Both the position numbers and the translations under genes were made by a program. From Candidatus Poribacteria bacterium (GTDB taxonomy: Bacteria > Poribacteria > WGA-4E > WGA-3G), in the NCBI GenBank assembly GCA_028820635.1, contig JAPPIG010000100.1, positions 62,001 to 126,000 of the forward strand: a stretch of 64,000 bases of DNA, read 5' to 3'. Below are positions 33,890-42,990 of the stretch, piece after piece (the stretch's first letter is position 1; every line of letters starts with the position of its first letter). Under the pieces are notes generated by a model, which ran no database searches, was not told the DNA's origin, and saw only the letters and a program-made list of their open reading frames with translations.

Positions 33890-36046
33890 TTATTCTTGCA
33901 TTTTCAAATCTGCCCACCTTGTCGTCAGCTTGCCGTTGGCAGACACAAGCCCCCTCAGACGAACAGTTGCTAACTGCTTCCGCACTCCTGTATGTGAGAT
34001 GTCCTCTATCTGATAAAAGTAGACAGTATTCGGTTTCGCAGAGGTATCTGTCCACATATACTCGTTGCGTTCACCTGTTGTGCCTGCACCTTGAATCATT
34101 GTGGGATTGACGACTTTGAATTCACCGTCCCTTGTTTCGCTTCGGTAGATATAGAATCCTGCGTTATCTATCTCTGATTCAGTTGTCCATTTGAGGATAA
34201 CGCCTGCATCGGTACGTTCGGCGCGGAAATGGGATAAATTCACAGGCAACGGTTCACGGTTGTTTTTGAGATAGATTTTGACATCCGGATTCTTTTCCAA
34301 GAGTTCAAAGAGCGGTTTTCTATTCTTAATTGGGTTCCCATGAAGATATAACTCTTTCAGGTTTATTAATCCTGTGAGGGGACTGACATCGCTGATTTGA
34401 TTATTCACAAGATTCAAATGGATTAATTTTGCCAATTTTGCAAGCGGAGAAATGTCACGTAACTCCTTAGCTCCAATGATATTTAAAACATGCAATTGCG
34501 TCATCTCCGCAACAGGGCTGATATCCCTGATCGGACTCGGATTCCAGAACTGATTAGAGCCAAGTGATAATTGTTCTAACTTCGTTAATGATGTGAGAGG
34601 TGCAAGGTCGCTGATCGGGACATTTATCAAGGATAACGAATACAAATTTGTTAAAGTTTTAAAAAGGGTTAGGTCGCGGATTTGTGGATCATCTGACAGT
34701 GATAAGTGCCGCAGTTTAGTCAATTTTGAGAGGGGTGTTATGTCCTCGATTTGATTACCGTTCAGCTGTAAATGCTGCAGTTTGGTCAATTTTGAGAGGG
34801 GTGTTATGTCCTCGATTTGATTACCGTTCAGCTGTAAATGCTGCAGTTTGGTCAATTTTGAGAGGGGTGTTATGTCCTCGATTTGATTAAATGACAGCCT
34901 TAAGTCGTTCAAGTTGATTGCATGTTCAAGACCTGTAAGGTCTGTTATCCGACGATCATTGACTGACAATTTTCGTAGTCTGAACAACATATCCAGTTGC
35001 GTGATGGTGCTGCCTGGTGCTAATCTAAGGGTTTCGCGTATCGCCGCTGCTAAATTTGAATCGGGTATTGGGACAACTTCGGAGGGAGGCAGCAGATTGA
35101 TAATATCTATCTTAAATCCTTGATCCTTGAAGTTTCCATGCTCATCCATAACCAGCAGCCTATAATAAGTTTTATCCTCACTATAGATCTCATTTGTAAT
35201 AAATTCTACGGTACTATTATAACCGCTTAATTGTTTACACTCAATCAATCCGATTCCGCTGTGTGCGTATAATATTACTCGGTGGAGTCCATCAGGATCG
35301 GATATCTCAAACTTGAAACGGATGGTAGCCGGTGGTTCATCAAGGGTCGGTGGAAGCATTTGAATCTCTGTATTATCATTAACTGTAGAATCAATAGGGT
35401 TGAAATATTTCTGTGTATCCAGCCATTTGGCAGCACATGATGATAATTCGGAACGCCGTCCACCGTAAGACATAATGTAGGTATGGCTTCGGAAATCGTG
35501 GGGCAATCCGAAGGCATGTCCAATTTCGTGTGCTATAGTTTCCCAAACTACCCTATATAAATTCCCAACTCCGCTGTCAAAGTTTAATGGAAAAACCCAT
35601 GCAGTCCCACGCACTGATTCGCCAGCCCCCACACCTCCGCCCGAACTTGCCTCTTTATTCGGATCATATCTATCCACCCAAATCAAATAGATAATTTTCT
35701 GTGATAAGTCTAACCGCTCGCTGATTTTATCTCTTGTATTTCCATCATAGGGAAAATTCCCTTTAAGATGATGCACGATTACATTATCAGCCGCATCTGT
35801 TTCAAGCCGAAAGGTTTTTCTACCGTATCCGTGGCGTTCCATTTCGTCGGCGTAAAACGTTTGTATATCCTTAATCATTGCTTTTAGTGTGTTGACACTA
35901 TCTTCCTGCGGTTCAACGTCGTTCAATTGAACGTAGATAACACGTACGACATATTCAGGCGAGTCATCTTGTGCGAAAGCGTTTGGCACAAACGCGAGCG
36001 TTCCAAAAGTGATTAGTGTGAGTGTGAAATATAGTGTTGTTTTCAT
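33890..36046 (-). CDS. Secreted metzincin-type protease with LRR domain and short C-terminal tail
   Basis: A signal peptide (about 1-25, ending AFA/QD) precedes a zinc-protease domain: HEIGHAFGLPH (His173, Glu174, His177, His183) followed by IMSYGG, the Met-turn of metzincins. LRRs of 22 residues follow (about 340-590), then a fibronectin-like domain (about 610-700: LSHFRAERTDAGVILKWTT, FYIYRS). The last residues, SANGKLTTRWADLKMQE, match a short tail shared with three LamG proteins in this window. Two LRR units are exact 66-base copies (34721-34852). Expected surface or secreted protease, with LRRs targeting its substrate. Confidence 0.9.
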   Translation of the reverse strand: MKTTLYFTLTLITFGTLAFVPNAFAQDDSPEYVVRVIYVQLNDVEPQEDSVNTLKAMIKDIQTFYADEMERHGYGRKTFRLETDAADNVIVHHLKGNFPYDGNTRDKISERLDLSQKIIYLIWVDRYDPNKEASSGGGVGAGESVRGTAWVFPLNFDSGVGNLYRVVWETIAHEIGHAFGLPHDFRSHTYIMSYGGRRSELSSCAAKWLDTQKYFNPIDSTVNDNTEIQMLPPTLDEPPATIRFKFEISDPDGLHRVILYAHSGIGLIECKQLSGYNSTVEFITNEIYSEDKTYYRLLVMDEHGNFKDQGFKIDIINLLPPSEVVPIPDSNLAAAIRETLRLAPGSTITQLDMLFRLRKLSVNDRRITDLTGLEHAINLNDLRLSFNQIEDITPLSKLTKLQHLQLNGNQIEDITPLSKLTKLQHLQLNGNQIEDITPLSKLTKLRHLSLSDDPQIRDLTLFKTLTNLYSLSLINVPISDLAPLTSLTKLEQLSLGSNQFWNPSPIRDISPVAEMTQLHVLNIIGAKELRDISPLAKLAKLIHLNLVNNQISDVSPLTGLINLKELYLHGNPIKNRKPLFELLEKNPDVKIYLKNNREPLPVNLSHFRAERTDAGVILKWTTESEIDNAGFYIYRSETRDGEFKVVNPTMIQGAGTTGERNEYMWTDTSAKPNTVYFYQIEDISHTGVRKQLATVRLRGLVSANGKLTTRWADLKMQE

Positions 36047-36392
36047 GAGTTCGTTCTCCTTTTTTGAGAGGGTGGTCTCTGTGATTATGTGAGTAACACA
36101 GAAACCACCTGAGTTTTGAAAAATTTATTTTTGTATCAACATCTTGCGCGTAGCAGAAAAATTACCTGCGGTAAGCGTGTAGAAATACACACCACTTGCC
36201 ACAGCCTCACTGAATTCATTTACCATCCCAATATGCTGCACGATTGCGGTTCTGATAAATATCCACAAGTTGAGGCCGGAGCACTATTGATGCCAGCACG
36301 TATGTCAAGGCATAAAAGTTCGTTACATCCATGCCTTACTGAACTTGGGTGTTTTCCAATTAGACGATCAAAATAGCCTTAAATCTACGCCC
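36047..36392. other. Intergenic region with an orphan tail remnant
   Basis: These 346 bases contain the ribosome site and leader of the metzincin gene at the left, and the decayed sorting-tail copy at 36125-36265. The right half (36270-36392) shows nothing recognisable. Confidence 0.6.
36125..36265 (-). pseudogene. Orphan copy of the C-terminal sorting tail (decayed)
   Basis: On the minus strand the sequence reads EAVASGVYFYTLTAGNFSAT, then RKMLIQK and a stop, matching the end of the long NPFNPETWIPY tail. Upstream, in another frame, RAAYWDGK is still readable, so a one-base shift separates the two parts. No start or upstream protein belongs to it. It lies about 130 bases downstream of, and out of frame with, the Ig-like lipoprotein gene, whose own product lacks a tail. 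Confidence 0.75.
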
Positions 36393-37511
36393 TCACCTTG
36401 TTACAAAGGTGATTGAAATCTCAGTCTCGTTGCCTGCAGCGTCGGCGACTTTACCTTTGATAACATAGATCGTCTTGTTGTTAAGTTCTGCGCCTGCGAC
36501 AGCTTCAAGTCGAGCTTTGTCGCCGTCGATCCATCCAATCCAACGGACATCATCGCCAGCTTCAGTTTGCAGCTCGATGTCTCCGGCTATATCTTCACTA
36601 AAGGTAATCTCAATGCCATCTTCAAAGAGAACATCGGGATCCACATCCTTGTCACCATCTCTGACGGTTCCACCAGTAACTTCGGGTGGATCTACGTCAA
36701 GAACGACAACAATATATGTGAGTGTCACAGATCCATCAGCCCATGTAACTGTGAGTGCAAGAGGACCAGCAGGGAAGGGACCCGCAACGCGCAAGGTTTT
36801 GCCACTACCGGCAAGAAAACCAGCACTGACTGTGACATCAGTGGGTGCGTTGTCAAAGGTTAAGATGACAGTTGCATTCGCGGCAATCTTTGAGCCGCTT
36901 GGTGGATTTGCACTTACAAATGCTGCGGAAGGCGGTGGTTCTGGCTCGGACTCAAGCTCGGGCGGTTGTAAGTCTATCACGCTGTTGTTTAACTTACGCC
37001 AAAATTGCGTCCCAACGGTGGTCCCATCGTCTACTGTCATTGTTAATATTTCGCCATCCCATGTATATTTGGAAATAACCTCTTCTGTTTCAAAGTCTAT
37101 TGACATGATTGACATGACTCCTTCATCTAACAGGATTTCAAATGAAACTCTGATGAAGTTAGAACTTTCAAGCACTTTGAATTTTCTGGTTATTTTTTGG
37201 TCCGACGATATTGTCATAGTTCCAGCAATGCTGGGAGGTTCAAGCACCAATTTCACGCCATCTGCAGAGCCTTCAAGCTTGAATAAATCATACGTCCCGA
37301 CTAATTCTTTATATAGACTCTGTACATCTGTTTCATCAAGAGTGTCTACATCGGCTTCATCTTCGCCGCAACCTACCATGAAGGCACTCAGTAGCAAGGT
37401 GATAGCAATTGTGAGAATTAAACTATTTTTTTCATCTGAAATGTCCTTTCTGTGTTGTGTCCTCATCGAAAATTGACACGATAGTTTATTATTTACAATT
37501 AAAGTTTTCAT
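36393..37511 (-). CDS. Ig-like-domain lipoprotein
   Basis: The ATG at 37511 has AAAGGAG 5 bases upstream. The frame then runs MKTLIVNNKLSCQFSMRTQ into a hydrophobic segment ending LSAFMVGCGEDE, a good lipoprotein site but with an unusually long, charged N-region. Inside it, an AAAGGA plus ATG (about 37430-37450, minus strand) is followed by seven adenines; in that frame translation stops at once, while one more adenine would give a normal lipoprotein signal (MKKNSLILT...). Residues about 60-170 resemble a lipocalin-like small domain, and 210-372 two Ig-like domains, the last with EITFSEDIAGD. Leader and first codons resemble those of the 1307-residue protein gene. Confidence 0.75.
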   Translation of the reverse strand: MKTLIVNNKLSCQFSMRTQHRKDISDEKNSLILTIAITLLLSAFMVGCGEDEADVDTLDETDVQSLYKELVGTYDLFKLEGSADGVKLVLEPPSIAGTMTISSDQKITRKFKVLESSNFIRVSFEILLDEGVMSIMSIDFETEEVISKYTWDGEILTMTVDDGTTVGTQFWRKLNNSVIDLQPPELESEPEPPPSAAFVSANPPSGSKIAANATVILTFDNAPTDVTVSAGFLAGSGKTLRVAGPFPAGPLALTVTWADGSVTLTYIVVVLDVDPPEVTGGTVRDGDKDVDPDVLFEDGIEITFSEDIAGDIELQTEAGDDVRWIGWIDGDKARLEAVAGAELNNKTIYVIKGKVADAAGNETEISITFVTR

Positions 37512-37640
37512 CATAACTCCTTTTATATTGGTTGTCGGTTACCAGTTTTCAGTCTTCAGTTAAGAGAGGTATTGTGGCAGTGAAAAACAAAGCAATTACC
37601 ACAAAACGTTAACTGATAACCGACAACTGACAACTGATAA

Positions 37641-37764
37641 TTATTTTTGTATCAACATCTTGCGCGTAGCAGAAAAATCGCCTGCGGTAAGCGTATAGAA
37701 ATACAAACCGCTTGCAACAGGTTCACCCAACGCATTTTTACCATCCCAATACGCCGCACCAGTA
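37641..37764 (-). pseudogene. Orphan copy of the C-terminal sorting tail
   Basis: The minus strand reads GAAYWDGKNALGEPVASG, then LYFYTLTAGDFSATRKMLIQK in separate stretches, and a stop. The DNA is close to identical to the tail end of the 1307-residue protein gene (39067-39190). It lies 23 bases beyond the stop of the hydrophobic repeat protein gene but in a different reading frame, and that frame has no start of its own. Either that gene once carried the tail and lost the frame, or tail segments spread as units. Confidence 0.78.
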
Positions 37765-37786
37765 GTCACATCTTTCTTCGTCTTGA

Positions 37787-38965
37787 TTAGAATGAAATTC
37801 GCAAAAATTGAATAGGATAATCAGCTAAATAAGATGGTCTGCGGAGTGTCATCAAGCCAAGGGCGAACCAATCGTTGACTGATGGCAACAAAACCTTGAC
37901 TTTCTCCGATTGAGGCATTCTATTGTTTCTCGCCAACGGTGCGTTTTCACCCCAACCGCGCGTGCCTCGGTGTGCAAGCCACATTCCACCAGCAGATCCA
38001 AGGATACTTGCTACAACGTAAGGTTTATGGTCTTCCACTTCCATAAGCAGCGGAACCCCATTCGCGAATAATGCACCCGCATACGCGCCGAGTTGTATCA
38101 AAAATGCCCGCCCCCGTGTATACTCCTCTTTAGCCGTAAATTTATAGCCAAGATATGTTCCTACCGGTAATCCGAGCATTGCTGCTGCTACATAGGGTCT
38201 CCCCGAATCCACTTCAAATAGACTGGTAATTCCCACGGCATAGTAACTACCGACAACACCTCCAAAATTGATTAGATGTGATCTACCTTCATTAATCGGT
38301 TTGTTGTGAAATAATTTCGATGAGGCTAACACACCGGAAGGGATTCCAAACAGTCCAGACGCAACATAAATTTTGGCTTGTGTTGAATCTTCAAGTCCTT
38401 CAATATTGATGAGATACGGAATTGCGAGTCCGTACAATCCACCAACCAACCCACCGTAGTTAATCATATTTGATTCACCCTTTCCATACCATCTGTGAGA
38501 GCTCAATTTGTAAGCAAGATAGCCTCCTAAAGGTGTGGTAAGCATCATAGATCCAAAATAAGTCTTGGGATTTTCTGCTTCAAATAACACGGGTATTCCG
38601 GCACCGTATAGAGTTCCCGTGTACATACCTCCAACGATTAAATTAGTGCGGCCCGCGCCAAGTCGATAATCTTTTGTGGCCATAAGTGCTCCCGCAAAAG
38701 ACCCACCGCCAATTAGAAATTCTAATGCCGTTATTTGACTTGGTGAATCCATATCGAGTAAGACTGCTGTTCCTGGACCATACAATCCAATACCGTACAA
38801 GAATGTGGAAGCGACCATTAGTGATCTGCCTTCTTTCTGTTTCTCTAAGGGAATAGTCTCATTCTGTTCGGCTTGAGGATATCCTTCAGACACAAAACAT
38901 GTAAATATAAAAGCCATTAAACTAATTAAGAGTAATGACGTTGTAAACCTACAATGAACTTTCAT
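37787..38965 (-). CDS. Glycine-rich hydrophobic repeat protein, unknown function
   Basis: A signal peptide (about 1-28) is followed by five or six repeats of about 55 residues. Each repeat has a small-residue hydrophobic segment (GG-x-x-G-x-x-Y-x-x-G-I-P-x-L-F-E) and a second one (YVAAAMLGLPVGTYLGYK) separated by a charged turn with (K/R)-x-Y-x-x-G-R. The pattern suggests a membrane-embedded bundle of short helices or hairpins. The C-terminus ends in LRISF. I recognise no family. The orphan sorting tail lies directly downstream out of frame. Confidence 0.75.
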   Translation of the reverse strand: MKVHCRFTTSLLLISLMAFIFTCFVSEGYPQAEQNETIPLEKQKEGRSLMVASTFLYGIGLYGPGTAVLLDMDSPSQITALEFLIGGGSFAGALMATKDYRLGAGRTNLIVGGMYTGTLYGAGIPVLFEAENPKTYFGSMMLTTPLGGYLAYKLSSHRWYGKGESNMINYGGLVGGLYGLAIPYLINIEGLEDSTQAKIYVASGLFGIPSGVLASSKLFHNKPINEGRSHLINFGGVVGSYYAVGITSLFEVDSGRPYVAAAMLGLPVGTYLGYKFTAKEEYTRGRAFLIQLGAYAGALFANGVPLLMEVEDHKPYVVASILGSAGGMWLAHRGTRGWGENAPLARNNRMPQSEKVKVLLPSVNDWFALGLMTLRRPSYLADYPIQFLRISF

Positions 38966-39066
38966 AATAAATTCCTTTATTGATTCCTGATGGCGATGTG
39001 CAATCAGATTATTAGTTGTTAATAGAAGGATGTTAACTTACACCCTTCCGTGTTTCGTTGATAAGG

Positions 39067-42000
39067 TTACTTCCGTATCAACATTTTGCGTGTAGCAGTA
39101 AAATCGCCTGCGGTAAGCGTATAGAAATAGACACCGCTCGCAACAGGTTCACCCAACGCATTTTTACCATCCCAATACGCTGCACGAGAACGGTTCTGAT
39201 ACATCCCTGCAGCTTGATGTCCGAGTGCCAACGTCCGCACCAACGTGCCGTTCATCGCATAGATATGCAGTGTGACATCCGCATCTTTTGCCAAGTGATA
39301 CGGTATCCATGTCTCTGGGTTGAACGGATTTGGGTAGTTAGCAAGCAGTGCTGTCTCTTTCGGTGTCAACGCTGCGTGGAGTTGGTGTAGGAATAGAATA
39401 CCGCGTTGTGACATTGGATCGGTGATGTCCAACTGTTGCGCAGCGGAAAGCCACTGTTTGATATCTGCTGCTGTGAATGTTTCTAAGGATTGTGTCAGAA
39501 GAGATGGTGCGGTGGCACTATTGCCCAATGCGCCAGCGACTAATACTAAATCGGCAATGTTGACCTGTCCATCACCGTTCACATCTGCAGCATTCTGACC
39601 CGTTTCACCGAGATTTGAGGCGACCAACACTAAATCGGCAATGTTAACAGTCCCATCCCCATTCACATCGCCTTTGAGACCGGTTGGTCCAGTTATCTCC
39701 GCAGTTTCAACATTAGGAACAGAAGTGCTTCCTGTATTGTCGGTAAGCAGCACGTCGAATAACGTCAAGGTGGATGCCTTCACTGCAATAACCTCAAATG
39801 TAAGCGTTGCGAGGGTACCATCTCCATTACTTTCCCCTGCCAGAGATGCTGCATTGAGTTTGACAAGATTGCCTTCCACTTTTGGCTCTACAAAGAACGC
39901 ACCAGCAGGCAGGTAATCACCATTGGCACCTGAAACATAACGCAGGGCGGTTGTGTCAAACTGCACGGTTGCCTGATAGCCTGCAACTGCTTCGCTACCT
40001 GCAATGTTCAGGTTGAAGGTTATCTGTTCCCCGACAGCAGGCGATGCCACTGAAGTGGGTGAGATGCTCACTGTTGTACCTGTGATTGCAGGTGTTTCTG
40101 GTGTGGTAGGTATTGTCGGTTGTGCCCCCGGAATCAATACGAAGTCACCCGGTGAGGATATGCCTGAGACGACAGCCTCAACTTCACCACCGTTGATATC
40201 CGTTCGCTGAATTCCACCAAGCGAGTTTGCCCAATAAATCTTACCAGCTGCAGTGTCAATAGAAATGCCGGTAGGTAGACCTTGCACCTTGGCGAGTGTT
40301 TCAACGTTTGTGCCGTTAAGATTCGCGCGTTGGATTTTACCGGAATTCTCATCTGTTTCCTCTGCCCAATAAATCTTGTCACCTGCTACGATGATACCAT
40401 AAGGACTCCCTATTTCGGGTAGAAGTGTTCCAAGACCAGTGCCGTCAAGGTTTACACGCCGGATGCGTCCGGAAAATTCTGTCCAGTACAGCCTGCCATC
40501 TGCTGCATTCAAGGCGATGTCTGTTGGAGAAGTCAGATTGATGCGGACTATTTCCGTGCTGCATCCACCGCTCGTATGCCAAACGGGAATAAAAAAGAAA
40601 AAGTAAGTGTTGCTGGAACGACAACTTTTCTTGGTTTCTTCAAGTATATCATCCTGAAGTTGAATGACGGTGCTGATGTCTTCACCATCGAGGGTTGCGG
40701 TCTGGATTTGCAAATCCGAGTTCGTCCAATACAATTTGTTTGCCGCTGAGTCAATAACAATACCGCGAGGAACGTTTGAGAGTGTAACGAGTGCCTCAAC
40801 GTTTGTCCCGTCAAAGTCTGCCCGTTTGATGACACCGCCACTCTTACTACGTTCACCCCAGTAGAGCTTCTCGGCCGCTCTATCCACAGTGAGAACTGTT
40901 ACCTCATTCGTAATAGCATCAAAATATTCAGAAGACCCTATTTTACCGGTCAGTGTATTTACCCAGAACATCGGCTGTCCCTGTAATTCTGGACTTAGCA
41001 CGCGTAATTCCGTTACGGCAGTGACAGGTAACTCTGCTGTGAGCGGCGGACCGTCATAGTTTTCTATGATACTTGGCGGGACTGTGAAGGTGAGCGTTAC
41101 ATCGGTGTCGAAGTCGCCCTGAAAGTCAATCCGAACCAATATTTCAGAACTACTGAGGCGGATTACATCTCCATTATCATAACGAGAATCATAAGAATCC
41201 GCAGTTTGTACATCGTGAATTCCGGATATGCCTACATACCTAAAATCATCGTAGTCCTCATCCTCTTTATAGGCGTAGGAACGATTTTGCAGTGTTAGCA
41301 CGACAGGGCTGCCATCGAGTGTCGCTTTCGTCAGTGGAAATGGCGTTGATGCGACCAAGTCCCCGGTAGATTCTACTTCAGTTGTCGCAGAGACAGGTAT
41401 TTCTGCAGTGAGGGGAGGACCGTTGTAAGGGACTATCCCGTCCGGCTCCACAGTCAATATTAAGGTGGTATCCTTGTCAATACGACCTGAGAATCTAAGT
41501 TCAACCGTTATTTCTGTGTCGCTAACTTTTTTCACAACGTTAGACGACACTAGATCACCGTGCCACCCAAAATAAGGCACCCATTCCCTTGCAATAGTGA
41601 CCCCCTTAATTCCAGATACTTTTACATTTTGGTAGTCGACGGCCCTTTCAAAAGAATAATTCCCAATGGTCTGCTTGAGTGTTACTATGCTTCCGTTCAA
41701 CGTTGCCTCTGTCAAAGGATATGCTGTTGATGCTACCATTGCTTGAGACAATTCTGCTAATTCCGATTCTGTTGCACCTTTGACAGGAATCTGCACAGTA
41801 AGTGACGGACCGTTATAATTCACTGTTGCTCCCGGTCCCACAGTAAGGGTTAAAATAGTATCGGTAGCGATTATGTCGCCATCATAATAGAGTATAATAC
41901 TTACCTTTGTTGAACCTGCATACCCTGGTAGAACTGGATAATCTATTGTGGACCATCCTCCGATACGGATACCGGGAATACCAGAAATCGTAAGTGCCGG

Positions 42001-42990
42001 TCTAATCTGGGTTGGCCGGTGAGAAAAAGCCGCGTCGCTGATGGTTAATTCCACTCGTGCCTCGTTCAACGTTGCTCCAGTCAGCGGTTGAGGTGTTGAT
42101 GCGATTATTGTTGGACCTCCTCCAGGGTAAACTTTAATTTTTCCGGTGAGCGCGCGCGCATCAAAGCCCAATATCGCTTCAGCCTCTATAGCGAAGGTCA
42201 ACGGAGTTATAGTATCAAAGTTACCTGTGAATCCAAGCATAACTTCGATTTCCGTATCACTCACACGAGTGATATTGGATACAGTCACACCGTCAATACC
42301 AGATACTGTCAAAGCGTTTCTGATATTGTCAGTGGAAACGTCATAAGCCGTGCCGTGCCGCAATAGTTTTAATATTACTGAACTTCCGTTCAGTGTTGCT
42401 TCTACCAACAATTGTGCGGCTGTGACTTTTATGAGTGGAATTTCACTGGCAGAACCCCGGAAACCACCAGCATTTATTGATCCCAGATTCTTGAGGTGCG
42501 CCAAGGGTGTCAAATCGCTGATGTCATTACCCTGAAGGTCTAACTCCCTTAGCTGTGTAAGTTGTGCGAGCGGGGTTATATCACTTATGTTATTGTAAGA
42601 AAGGTCTAACTCCCTTAGCTGTGTAAGTTGTGCGAGCGGGGTTATATCACTTATGTTATGATCCGCCCAATATCCCTCAAGGTTTAACAATGTTAACTGT
42701 GTCGCGTGTTCTAAACCAGTGAGATCGTATACCGCTTCCACACTGTGATGGCTTAAATCCAACTCTGTCAGTTTTGTCAATTCCGCTTTTGGGATTTTAA
42801 GGATGTCAACGCCATCTCCAATAGGAAGACCTAATTCTTCGCGTACTGCTTTTGCTAAATTAGCATCAGCAAATTCCACAATGTCGTCAGGTGCCTCCTG
42901 ACCATAACTAATGCCTTGCATGCTGTATGTCAACAACAAAACTGCGAAAATTAATACAATTAGATTTCGATTTACAACTAAAGTTTTCAT
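39067..42990 (-). CDS. Giant multidomain surface protein: LRR, Ig-like, YWTD propeller, cohesin, dockerin, sorting tail
   Basis: Length is 1307 residues. A signal peptide (about 1-30) is followed by LRRs (about 65-170). Four Ig-like repeats of about 120 residues each open with A-T-L-x-x-x-x-V-x-L (about 185-660). A beta-propeller follows with LDL-receptor YWTD-type repeats (KLYWG, KLYWTN, RLYWTEF, KIYWAE, KIYWANS; about 668-950), then a cohesin-like domain (about 970-1096, VGEQITFNLNIAGSEAVAGY and FDTTALRYV), a dockerin pair (about 1105-1160) and the long tail (about 1215-1307). Two LRR units share 59 identical bases of 66 (42535-42593 and 42601-42659). Expected to be a surface adhesin or scaffold. 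Confidence 0.92.
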   Translation of the reverse strand: MKTLVVNRNLIVLIFAVLLLTYSMQGISYGQEAPDDIVEFADANLAKAVREELGLPIGDGVDILKIPKAELTKLTELDLSHHSVEAVYDLTGLEHATQLTLLNLEGYWADHNISDITPLAQLTQLRELDLSYNNISDITPLAQLTQLRELDLQGNDISDLTPLAHLKNLGSINAGGFRGSASEIPLIKVTAAQLLVEATLNGSSVILKLLRHGTAYDVSTDNIRNALTVSGIDGVTVSNITRVSDTEIEVMLGFTGNFDTITPLTFAIEAEAILGFDARALTGKIKVYPGGGPTIIASTPQPLTGATLNEARVELTISDAAFSHRPTQIRPALTISGIPGIRIGGWSTIDYPVLPGYAGSTKVSIILYYDGDIIATDTILTLTVGPGATVNYNGPSLTVQIPVKGATESELAELSQAMVASTAYPLTEATLNGSIVTLKQTIGNYSFERAVDYQNVKVSGIKGVTIAREWVPYFGWHGDLVSSNVVKKVSDTEITVELRFSGRIDKDTTLILTVEPDGIVPYNGPPLTAEIPVSATTEVESTGDLVASTPFPLTKATLDGSPVVLTLQNRSYAYKEDEDYDDFRYVGISGIHDVQTADSYDSRYDNGDVIRLSSSEILVRIDFQGDFDTDVTLTFTVPPSIIENYDGPPLTAELPVTAVTELRVLSPELQGQPMFWVNTLTGKIGSSEYFDAITNEVTVLTVDRAAEKLYWGERSKSGGVIKRADFDGTNVEALVTLSNVPRGIVIDSAANKLYWTNSDLQIQTATLDGEDISTVIQLQDDILEETKKSCRSSNTYFFFFIPVWHTSGGCSTEIVRINLTSPTDIALNAADGRLYWTEFSGRIRRVNLDGTGLGTLLPEIGSPYGIIVAGDKIYWAEETDENSGKIQRANLNGTNVETLAKVQGLPTGISIDTAAGKIYWANSLGGIQRTDINGGEVEAVVSGISSPGDFVLIPGAQPTIPTTPETPAITGTTVSISPTSVASPAVGEQITFNLNIAGSEAVAGYQATVQFDTTALRYVSGANGDYLPAGAFFVEPKVEGNLVKLNAASLAGESNGDGTLATLTFEVIAVKASTLTLFDVLLTDNTGSTSVPNVETAEITGPTGLKGDVNGDGTVNIADLVLVASNLGETGQNAADVNGDGQVNIADLVLVAGALGNSATAPSLLTQSLETFTAADIKQWLSAAQQLDITDPMSQRGILFLHQLHAALTPKETALLANYPNPFNPETWIPYHLAKDADVTLHIYAMNGTLVRTLALGHQAAGMYQNRSRAAYWDGKNALGEPVASGVYFYTLTAGDFTATRKMLIRK

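Noticed and set aside
36475-37476. A 333-codon plus-strand frame opposite the Ig-like lipoprotein gene
   Set aside because: Its composition (serine/proline/threonine-rich, no domain) is that of a complement of an Ig-like gene, and the minus-strand gene has a ribosome site, lipobox and domain signatures.
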